A stretch of DNA of 64,000 nt from Deltaproteobacteria bacterium. GTDB lineage: Bacteria; Desulfobacterota; Desulfomonilia; UBA1062. The stretch lies in assembly GCA_018433085.1 (NCBI GenBank), contig JAHDRW010000020.1, forward strand, positions 38,096-102,095, given 5' to 3'. Positions 1 through 9,044 of this stretch are shown here, piece by piece. Within the stretch, counting starts at the first letter, position 1; the number at the start of each line of letters is the position of its first letter. A program made the position numbers and the translations under genes. Below the pieces are notes generated by a model that had not been told where the DNA came from, did no database searches, and was given only the letters and a program-made list of their open reading frames with translations.

Positions 1-264
1 ATCAAGCACGCATACCAGGAAAGGCCGGGAGAGACCATCGCCATCGAGGGGAAGACCACGCGCGACGAGATCGTTCTCTTCTTCTACGACTGGGGAATCG
101 AATTCGATTTCACCTCGGCCCCCAAGCCTGTTTTCGACGGGTCCAGGGAAGACGGCTTCGGGCTCCATATCATTGCCCATACCGCTGACTATGTCCGCTA
201 TTCCCGCGACAGCAGCGGAAAAAACTGTGCCTGTGTGACATTCTTCCTGCAAAGGAGGGGATAA
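1..264 (+). CDS. Anti-sigma factor serine kinase, RsbW/SpoIIAB-like (5' end cut off)
   Basis: The last 87 codons of a GHKL-type (HATPase_c) switch kinase; the N-terminal part with the N-box lies outside the window. Two ATP-binding boxes are visible: DWGIEFD (DxGxxFD type) and GFGLHII (G2 box). Kinases of this family phosphorylate a STAS-domain antagonist and so release or hold a target such as a sigma factor. The stop is 2 nt before the GTG of the STAS gene, which suggests an operon and a cognate pair. The family is clear; the target cannot be read from the sequence. Confidence 0.85.
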   Translation: MKHAYQERPGETIAIEGKTTRDEIVLFFYDWGIEFDFTSAPKPVFDGSREDGFGLHIIAHTADYVRYSRDSSGKNCACVTFFLQRRG

Positions 265-266
265 AG

Positions 267-611
267 GTGAAACTCTTCACTGAGAACATCGATGGTATCA
301 TGGTTATCTCGTCCCTGCCCAAGGTTCTCGATGCGAGCAATGCAATGGAGTTCAAGGAATGCATTCCCCGGATCATCGAGCAGAGCTCGCAGGCCGTGTT
401 CGATATGAGCACCGTCCAGTTCATCGATTCGGCCGGATGCGGCAGCCTCATCACCACGCTCAGGCACCTCAAGGGGGCCGGGGGAACACTGAAGCTCTGC
501 GATGTCCGGAAGCAGGTGCGCTCCGTGCTCGAATTGGTGAGAATGCACAAGATCATCGACATCTACAACACCAGGGAAGAGGCACTGCGGTCTTTTTCGA
601 ACGAGCCCTGA
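267..611 (+). CDS. STAS-domain anti-anti-sigma factor (SpoIIAA/RsbV-like)
   Basis: A 114-residue single STAS domain. The phospho-acceptor region reads FIDSAGCG, with the serine normally phosphorylated by the partner kinase in place. The GTG start is 8 nt downstream of an AGGAGG Shine-Dalgarno that lies inside the end of the kinase gene, so the two are translationally linked. The likely role is a partner-switch antagonist for the kinase encoded just upstream. Downstream lies a glycosyltransferase that itself carries two STAS domains, so this switch may act on polysaccharide synthesis; that link is inferred from context. Confidence 0.88.
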   Translation: MKLFTENIDGIMVISSLPKVLDASNAMEFKECIPRIIEQSSQAVFDMSTVQFIDSAGCGSLITTLRHLKGAGGTLKLCDVRKQVRSVLELVRMHKIIDIYNTREEALRSFSNEP

Positions 612-701
612 AGGCACCCGCACCAGGGCCTTTCCGTCAGACTCACCGCCGGGGGGACTGATTCTTTACAGGCAAACACGGGTTGGCAAGAGAAGGACGG
701 C

Positions 702-908
702 ATGATCAGGGAGACGGCATACTGGTTCTCCACCGGCAGGCAGAGGCACACCTCGGTAATACGATACTGGTTCCAGGCAACCCTGAGGAGGATAACCCTG
801 GGCCGCTCGGACAAAGAGCCTGTACTGATCATGATTCAATCCGAAGAAGACCACACCCTGAACCTCGGCGAGGTGCTGGATCAATTCGGGGTGTTGTTCG
901 ATATCTAG
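702..908 (+). CDS. Small hypothetical protein
   Basis: A 68-residue reading frame in the 342-bp gap between the STAS gene and the glycosyltransferase. The ATG is preceded by AAGGA at a 5-nt spacing. The protein is mixed charged and hydrophobic, with no signal peptide or motif I recognise. It is kept because it has a plausible ribosome site and sits inside an apparent operon. It could equally be a chance frame in a leader region. Confidence 0.4.
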   Translation: MIRETAYWFSTGRQRHTSVIRYWFQATLRRITLGRSDKEPVLIMIQSEEDHTLNLGEVLDQFGVLFDI

Positions 909-953
909 CGAGAAGAAAAGAGATCATATGCAGAAATCAGGAACATCCCTGTC

Positions 954-2453
954 ATGAAGCGCGAATCCGTCATCATTCTCGGAGTACCCATAGACCGCCT
1001 CACCATGGACCGGGCCGTTGAACGGATCTTCCATCTCGTGGAACGTTACTCCCACGATGGCAGGCCCAGGCTCGTCTGCACCGTGGATGCGGACTTCCTG
1101 GCGAACACCCTGAGCTGGAATCTGCGGAAGTCCTCCCATCCCGAGCTCCAGAGGATCCTCCGGAGAGCGGATGTGGCGACCGCCGACGGGATACCCCTGG
1201 TATGGGCGAGCAGACTCCTGGGGCCGGCATTGGGCGAGCGGGTCACCGGAGCAGACCTCGTGCCCCGTATCGTGCAGGAGGCGGCCCGCAGGGGCAGGTC
1301 CATCTACCTTCTCGGGGGAAAACCCGGAGCGGCTCAAAAGGCCGCAGACAAGCTCAAACAGGCCAACCCGGACCTGAAGATCGCCGGATGGGACTCGCCC
1401 TTCGTCCATATCCGGGGAATAAGGCTCCCGGAGTCATACGAGAACGACAACGGGATCGTCAACAGGATCAATGAGTCCAAGGCCGACATCCTGCTCATCG
1501 CCTTCGGCAACCCCAAGCAGGAGATCTGGTTCGAACGGAACAGAGAACGCCTGAAGGTACCGGTGTCCATCGGGGTGGGCGGCACTTTCGATTTTATAGC
1601 CGGGTCCGTGTCCCGCGCTCCGCTGTGGATGCAGAAGGCGGGCACGGAATGGCTATACCGGTTATCCCGGAACCCGGCACGCCTGTGTAGGCGTTACCTC
1701 ATCGACCTGTTCAAGATCGGGGTACTCCTCTGGCCTTCGATCCTCTTTCATCAGCACTCCCGGGCGACCGCGCCCCACGGTTACCTGAGAACGTGCAGAA
1801 ACGAGGTTGTCTCAAGGCACGGCAGCAGAGGGCCCCGTGAGTATCTCCATATCGTCCTCCCTGGGGTTTTCGATGCCGGATCCGCCGAACGGATACAGGC
1901 ACTCGTTCCCCGGAAACCAACAGCGCACCTCATCCTCGATTTCAGTGAGGTGGGATTTACCGACTCAACGGGGTTGAGTTTCCTCCTGAATCTCATCCTT
2001 TTTATGGATGCCTCTGCGTTCGGGGTATTCTTTGTGGGTATGAACGAGGGCATGAGGAAAAACCTGAAATACAACCGCCTGTACGATCTGGTGTCCCATC
2101 GTGAATATCACGCCGTTGACGACGCCCTGCGTGCGCTGGATGCGGTGAGCGGAACACCCCCGGCGCAGTATGAGCTGAAGATGAACGGGAACGGAATCAT
2201 TCTTCGCCTCTCTGGTGAGCTGTGCGTGTCCAGTGTTCCACACGATCTCATCAGGATACTCGTCACCCATGAAAACAAGACTGAATGCGAGATTGACCTC
2301 AGCCGGCTGCGGTTCATAGACTCCGCCGGCGTCGTCTTTCTCTCCAAGATCAAGCAGACCCTTGAGGAGAAGGGGAAGCCCTGCTCCCTGAAAGGGGCTG
2401 GAGGTGATGTGGCACGAATGCTCAAGGTGACGGGTGCCCGGGCGCTTCTCTGA
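954..2453 (+). CDS. WecG/TagA/CpsF glycosyltransferase fused to two STAS domains
   Basis: A 499-residue fusion. Residues 1-265 are a WecG/TagA (GT26) glycosyltransferase: the ADG motif with likely catalytic Asp78, GNPKQE at 185-190, and a C-terminal basic/hydrophobic tail (about 233-262) of the kind that anchors GT26 enzymes to the membrane. These enzymes add a sugar such as ManNAc(A) to a lipid-linked acceptor in surface polysaccharide synthesis. Residues about 296-397 and 405-499 are two STAS domains with serines at the phospho-site (TDSTG, Ser338; IDSAG, Ser457). GT26 enzymes usually end near residue 250, so the STAS pair is an addition. With a kinase and a STAS antagonist upstream, regulation of glycan transfer by partner switching is plausible but inferred. 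The gene is followed by a strong terminator. Confidence 0.85.
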   Translation: MKRESVIILGVPIDRLTMDRAVERIFHLVERYSHDGRPRLVCTVDADFLANTLSWNLRKSSHPELQRILRRADVATADGIPLVWASRLLGPALGERVTGADLVPRIVQEAARRGRSIYLLGGKPGAAQKAADKLKQANPDLKIAGWDSPFVHIRGIRLPESYENDNGIVNRINESKADILLIAFGNPKQEIWFERNRERLKVPVSIGVGGTFDFIAGSVSRAPLWMQKAGTEWLYRLSRNPARLCRRYLIDLFKIGVLLWPSILFHQHSRATAPHGYLRTCRNEVVSRHGSRGPREYLHIVLPGVFDAGSAERIQALVPRKPTAHLILDFSEVGFTDSTGLSFLLNLILFMDASAFGVFFVGMNEGMRKNLKYNRLYDLVSHREYHAVDDALRALDAVSGTPPAQYELKMNGNGIILRLSGELCVSSVPHDLIRILVTHENKTECEIDLSRLRFIDSAGVVFLSKIKQTLEEKGKPCSLKGAGGDVARMLKVTGARALL

Positions 2454-2493
2454 CCGAGCCTCTCTCATGAAGGGGATGGGATGCATCCCTCGT

Positions 2494-2525
2494 AAAAAAA
2501 ATCCGGCCTCTGGCCGGATTTTTTA
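2494..2525. terminator. Bidirectional Rho-independent terminator
   Basis: An 8-bp stem (ATCCGGCC/GGCCGGAT) with a TCT loop, flanked by an A-tract on one side and a T-tract on the other. It lies between the convergent glycosyltransferase and rodA genes and can serve both. Confidence 0.9.
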
Positions 2526-2656
2526 TTTCGGCACCCGGATCCGCGGTGCGCGGTGTGGTGCACGTGAGGGGCGCCCATGCGGGAGCACCTGTACGATCAC
2601 GACCCGGATGTACCTTCCGCGGCTGCCCCGGGCCGGAATCCCCTTCGGGAAAAGGG

Positions 2657-3748
2657 CTAGAACATGAACCTCCTCCAGGCGATGTTCAGGACCAGGCCGA
2701 TACATAGCCAGTTTATGAGCATGAAGGAGCCGCCATAGCTGATGAACGGCAGGGGTACGCCCACCACCGGGAATATCCCCACGGCCATGGCGATATTGAT
2801 GAAGATGTGCAGGGTGAAATACGCCGCCACCCCGAAACAGATCATGGTGCCAAACCGGTCTTTCGCCTTGAACCCGATCTGGGTTATCTTGGTCACCAGG
2901 GCGACGTACAGGAGCAGGAGCAGGGCCGAGCCCGCGAATCCCCACTCCTCCGCCACCACCGAGAAGATGAAATCCGTATGGTGCTCGGGCAGAAACCTCA
3001 GCTGTGTCTGCGTACCTTCGAGAAATCCCTTCCCCAGAAGGCCTCCCGATCCCACGGCGATCTTCGACTGCATGGCATGGTAGCCGCTGCCCAGCGGGTC
3101 CCGGGAGGGATCCAGGAAGGTAAGAATCCGCATGCGCTGATACTCCTTGAGGGAAAACCATACGAACGGCATGGCGGACACGAACAGGACCAGCAGGCCG
3201 ATGAAGGTGGACCTCTTGATCCCCAGAAGAAGCATCAGCGTGCAGGAAATGAGGGCCACGATCCCGGCGGTTCCCAGATCCGGCTCCACGAGGATGAGCC
3301 CCACGGGAATGAGGATGAAGAACGTCGGCAGCACGAGCTCCCGAATGCCGTAGCCCTGGATGTGCTTTTTCTGCTCCCCCCAGTACGCCAGCCAGATGAT
3401 CATGAGAACCTTTGCCAGCTCCGAGGGCTGGATACCCATGGGGCCGAGCGAGATCCACCTCCGTGCCCCGGAGATCTCCCTTCCTATCACGAGGACCAAG
3501 ACGAGTCCGAAGATCATGAGGATGTACAGGGGCCAGGCCGACCGCAGCAGTACCCGGTAATCAACGACAAACACGACGATCATCACCAGCACGCCGATCG
3601 CGATCCACATGAGCTGCTTGTAGAAAATGGCCATTCCGGTGCCCCGCGACGAACTGTACAGACACAAAAGTCCGATGAATACAATTGCCAGGGCCGTGGT
3701 GATGAGGCCCCAGTCGATATTATCGGTTATCCTGGCATACCTGCTCAT
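2657..3748 (-). CDS. rodA: Rod-shape peptidoglycan polymerase RodA (SEDS family)
   Basis: A 363-residue polytopic membrane protein of the SEDS family, which polymerises lipid II into glycan strands during cell elongation. Family features include the N-terminal DWGL segment, the conserved region around GARRWISLG, and the late hydrophobic segment with PFISYGGS. It is the last gene of the mre-mrd operon. Its ATG lies 29 nt inside the end of mrdA, so translation is probably coupled to its partner PBP2. Ten or so membrane segments are apparent. The assignment is secure from both sequence and synteny. Confidence 0.95.
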   Translation of the reverse strand: MSRYARITDNIDWGLITTALAIVFIGLLCLYSSSRGTGMAIFYKQLMWIAIGVLVMIVVFVVDYRVLLRSAWPLYILMIFGLVLVLVIGREISGARRWISLGPMGIQPSELAKVLMIIWLAYWGEQKKHIQGYGIRELVLPTFFILIPVGLILVEPDLGTAGIVALISCTLMLLLGIKRSTFIGLLVLFVSAMPFVWFSLKEYQRMRILTFLDPSRDPLGSGYHAMQSKIAVGSGGLLGKGFLEGTQTQLRFLPEHHTDFIFSVVAEEWGFAGSALLLLLYVALVTKITQIGFKAKDRFGTMICFGVAAYFTLHIFINIAMAVGIFPVVGVPLPFISYGGSFMLINWLCIGLVLNIAWRRFMF

Positions 3749-5564
3749 CGCCCGGTCCTTTGCCTGCGTAATACTCTTTTATCACATCCCTGACCACCGG
3801 TGCGGCGATGCTCGATCCGCTCCCTCCGTGTTCGACGATGGCAACCACCACGATCTCGGGATTCTCGACCGGAGAAAACCCGAAGAACCACGCATGGTCC
3901 CTGAGCTTATAGGGAAGATCGGACTGATCGGGAAGATTGGAGGTATAGCCCCTCACCACCTGCACGGTACCGGTTTTTCCCCCCATGACGAATTCCGGAT
4001 TTCTGACAGCCCGGGCAGTGCCCTTCTCTGATTCCACCACTTCCCTCAGCCCTTCCTTGATGACCGCGAGGTCGGCCTCGCGGATGTTCAAGGTCCGTTC
4101 CTTGCTTATCTCGGTAGAGCCCAGAACCCTCGGCGTCAGGACATTGCCCCCGTTTACCACACTGCTCATGACCTTTGCCATCTGCATGGGGGTGACCAGG
4201 GTAAAGCCCTGTCCAATGGCGGTAATCACGCTCTCGCCCTTCTGCCATTGCTCGCCGAATCGCCTGTATTTCCACTCCTTGGTGGGGACGAGCCCGGAAA
4301 GTTCGTCCTTGAACTCCACGCCGGTGGGCCTCCCCAGCCCCAGATCGGTGCAGAACGAAGAGATCCGGTCGATCCCGAGCCTTTCGCCCAGCACATAGAA
4401 GTAGACGTCGCAGGACTGGGCAAGAGCGGAGACAAGATCCATGTTCCCGTGTCCTCCCCTTCGCCAGCACTTGAAGGTGGAATCTCCCAGGCTGTACGCA
4501 CCCGGACAGTACACGGTATCTTGAGGGGTAATAAAGTTGTTTCTGAGCGCCAGGGCGGCAATGATCACCTTGAACACGGACCCGGGCGAGTATTGCCCCC
4601 GGATCGGCCTGTTTTCGAGGGGGTGCATGGGATCCTCGATGATCCCTTTCCAGGCCTTGGGCGTCATGGGGCTTAAAAACAGGTTCGGATCGAAGCTGGG
4701 CGACGAGACCATGGCCAGGATGTCCCCGGTTCCGGGATCCATGGCCACAACCGAACCCGCCCGGCCGGCCATTGACTTGTAGGCTGCGAGCTGGAGCCTC
4801 TTGTCGATGGTGAGCACCACGTCTTCACCCGGCACCGGCGGCTTCTCGTCCAGGATCTTCGTTTTCCGTCCCATGGCGTCCACCTCGAAAACCCGGACCC
4901 CTTTGGTTCCCCGCAGCGTTTCCTCGCAGATGCTTTCCACCCCGGTCTTCCCGATGGGATCTCCTGGGGCGTACGGAGATCCGGGTTTCAGACCCTCCAG
5001 CTGTTTCCGGGATATCTCGCCCAGGAAACCCAGGACATGGGCGCCCAGTTCCTTGAGCACATAATCCCGCTCGCTCGTGGCGTCGATGGACAATCCGGGC
5101 AGTGTGTACAGCTGGGTCTCGATGCTCGCCATCTGGTGAAAGCTGATGTCTCTGGCCAGGGCAACGGGATCGTACGGCCTTTTCTTCGCATCCCTGATCT
5201 TCTCGACCATGTCCTCTTCGTCAATGCCCAGGATTCCGGCAATCCGGTGTGCGATAAAGGAGACGTCCGAAATATCCTCCGGGATCGCAATGAGGTTGTA
5301 TGCGGGCCGGTTATCTGCGAGGACCTCCATGTTCCGGTCCAGAATCTTGCCCCTCTGCGCGGGGATGCTGACGATCCGGATCCGGTTGTTCCGGGCCAGG
5401 CCTTCGTAATAAGATCCCTTAAACACCTGCATGTTCATGAGCCTCAGCAGAAGGATAGTGAAAAGGACGAACACGAAGGCGATAAAGATCTTCGCCTTCC
5501 ACTTCAGGTCGTCGTCGATATGCGGCCCGGGTATGTTGTTTGTATTATTCATATTCCAGATCAT
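3720..5564 (-). CDS. mrdA: Penicillin-binding protein 2 (elongasome transpeptidase)
   Basis: A 614-residue class B PBP, the transpeptidase partner of RodA. One N-terminal membrane anchor (about 25-45) is followed by a PBP dimerisation domain and a transpeptidase domain. The active-site motifs are SVFK (Ser329-Lys332), SCD (384-386) and KTG (530-532). It cross-links peptidoglycan in the periplasm during rod elongation. The start overlaps the end of mreD by 20 nt; a second ATG four codons in is an alternative start. The order mreBCD-mrdA-rodA is the standard rod-shape operon. Confidence 0.95.
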   Translation of the reverse strand: MIWNMNNTNNIPGPHIDDDLKWKAKIFIAFVFVLFTILLLRLMNMQVFKGSYYEGLARNNRIRIVSIPAQRGKILDRNMEVLADNRPAYNLIAIPEDISDVSFIAHRIAGILGIDEEDMVEKIRDAKKRPYDPVALARDISFHQMASIETQLYTLPGLSIDATSERDYVLKELGAHVLGFLGEISRKQLEGLKPGSPYAPGDPIGKTGVESICEETLRGTKGVRVFEVDAMGRKTKILDEKPPVPGEDVVLTIDKRLQLAAYKSMAGRAGSVVAMDPGTGDILAMVSSPSFDPNLFLSPMTPKAWKGIIEDPMHPLENRPIRGQYSPGSVFKVIIAALALRNNFITPQDTVYCPGAYSLGDSTFKCWRRGGHGNMDLVSALAQSCDVYFYVLGERLGIDRISSFCTDLGLGRPTGVEFKDELSGLVPTKEWKYRRFGEQWQKGESVITAIGQGFTLVTPMQMAKVMSSVVNGGNVLTPRVLGSTEISKERTLNIREADLAVIKEGLREVVESEKGTARAVRNPEFVMGGKTGTVQVVRGYTSNLPDQSDLPYKLRDHAWFFGFSPVENPEIVVVAIVEHGGSGSSIAAPVVRDVIKEYYAGKGPGDEQVCQDNR

Positions 5565-6007
5565 ACGCCGCCTGGAGCCGGCCCACGATGTACACCATCA
5601 TCGGGCTCACGCACCCGGTGAGCACGGCGCCTGCCGCAAGGGAAGAGGTTATCCCCTTCAGGTAGGAGAAGTCCGCGAGAAACGCCGTGGCCACCGCGAA
5701 AAGGCAGTAAAAGAGCACCCCCAGGACAGCCTGCGTATAGACATTCTCCAGGTAAATGAAGTTCTTCAGCACCTCGATGGCCATGAAGATAAAGATGTAG
5801 AGCAGTGGAATGAGACCGAGCCGTGCCCCTGAAAACGCCTGCAGGATGAGCGAGCCGAGAATCACGAAGGGGAACCCCTGGGAGAAGGGAACGAATATGA
5901 TCTGCCCGACGATCATTCCGATGAAGAAATCCACCCTGAGCGGCGCCCAGACGGATGGGATGACGGTCGCCTCCATCAGAATGGCGGCGAAGAGTATCCC
6001 GAAGAGG

Positions 6008-6036
<29 letters not shown>
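5545..6036 (-). CDS. mreD: Rod shape-determining membrane protein MreD
   Basis: A 163-residue, very hydrophobic protein with about five membrane segments, the usual size for MreD. It forms part of the elongasome with MreC, RodA and PBP2. MreD is weakly conserved in sequence, so the call rests on size, topology and position between mreC (29-nt overlap) and mrdA (20-nt overlap). The nested overlaps indicate one tightly coupled transcript. Confidence 0.9.
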
Positions 6037-7929
<1,893 letters not shown>

Positions 7930-7998
7930 TTACAAGAGAAGAGAAGAAAGCTCTCGTCTCTCGCGCAAAGCCCCCGCTTATGATAGCAATGCAGCACG

Positions 7999-9009
7999 AT
8001 GCAGAAGAATTGTACCATAATACTGGCCGCAGGGAAAGGCACCAGATTAAAATCTGAAACACCGAAGGTCCTGCACGAAATTCTCGGGTTGCCGCTGATC
8101 CATTATCCGGTCAGCCTCGCCGCGAGACTCGGTACCGAGACCATCTGCGTGGTTGGCCACGGCAGGGAGACCGTGGGGGCATACCTCAAGCGTTTCCCCG
8201 TCCGGCAGGTCGTCCAGGATCCTCCGCTGGGGACCGGCCACGCCGTGCTCATGGCCCGGAGCGCCCTGGAAAAGGCCGACGCGAAGGATGTCATCATCCT
8301 GCCAGGGGACATGCCCCTGGTTGAACACTCCTCGCTGAACGCCCTCATGGAGGTCTACAAGGCATCCCATGCCCCCATCGGCGTCCTCACCGCCCGCATG
8401 CCCGACCCCACCGGTTACGGAAGGATCGTGCGGGACTGGGAGAACCGCATGATCGCCATCGTCGAGCACCACGATGCCGATGATCGGCAGCGGATGATCG
8501 ACGAGATCAATACCGGGGTCTACATCATCGACAAATCTTTCCTCCTGCGCGCGGTGGCGGGGCTCTCTCCGGACAACGCAAAGCAGGAGTTCTATCTCAC
8601 CGACGTGGTGCGCATGGCGAAGTTCGCGGCATCCTATCAGGTCACGGACTATCGCGAGGCCCATGGCATCAACTCCCGTGCCCAACTCAGCGAGGCCGCC
8701 CAAGTCATGCAGGGGCGGGTCAACCGGGCGCTCATGGACGAGGGCGTGACCGTCATGGACCCGTCAAGCACCTGGATAAGCCCGCTCGCCCGCATCGGCA
8801 AAGACGTCGAGATATGGCCGAACGTCCATATCCTGGGCGAATGCAGTGTTGACTCACAGGTGCAGATCATGCCAAATACCTGGATCAGGAACTCACGTAT
8901 CGGAACCAGGAGTATCATCAGAAACGGCAGCATGATTGAGAACGCCACGATCTCACCGGATTCGGTTATCCCCGCACACTCAGTGATCGATGGGTCTCGT
9001 ATCGGCTGA
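7999..9009 (+). CDS. Short GlmU-like N-acetylglucosamine-1-phosphate uridylyltransferase
   Basis: A 336-residue protein. The N-terminal 230 residues form the GlmU-type pyrophosphorylase domain: LAAGKGTRL, the lysine in PKVLH, GTGHAV, GDMPL, GYGRIVR and EINTGVY. The C-terminal part (about 253-336) is a short left-handed beta-helix with hexapeptide-type repeats. Full GlmU is about 450-460 residues; the acetyltransferase catalytic section is missing. The expected reaction is UTP plus GlcNAc-1-phosphate to UDP-GlcNAc, or a related sugar nucleotide, without the acetyl transfer step. It lies 35 nt before lon and may share its transcript. Confidence 0.8.
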   Translation: MQKNCTIILAAGKGTRLKSETPKVLHEILGLPLIHYPVSLAARLGTETICVVGHGRETVGAYLKRFPVRQVVQDPPLGTGHAVLMARSALEKADAKDVIILPGDMPLVEHSSLNALMEVYKASHAPIGVLTARMPDPTGYGRIVRDWENRMIAIVEHHDADDRQRMIDEINTGVYIIDKSFLLRAVAGLSPDNAKQEFYLTDVVRMAKFAASYQVTDYREAHGINSRAQLSEAAQVMQGRVNRALMDEGVTVMDPSSTWISPLARIGKDVEIWPNVHILGECSVDSQVQIMPNTWIRNSRIGTRSIIRNGSMIENATISPDSVIPAHSVIDGSRIG

Positions 9010-9044
9010 TTGACAGAAACAACAAGGGAACCTACTGATAACCC

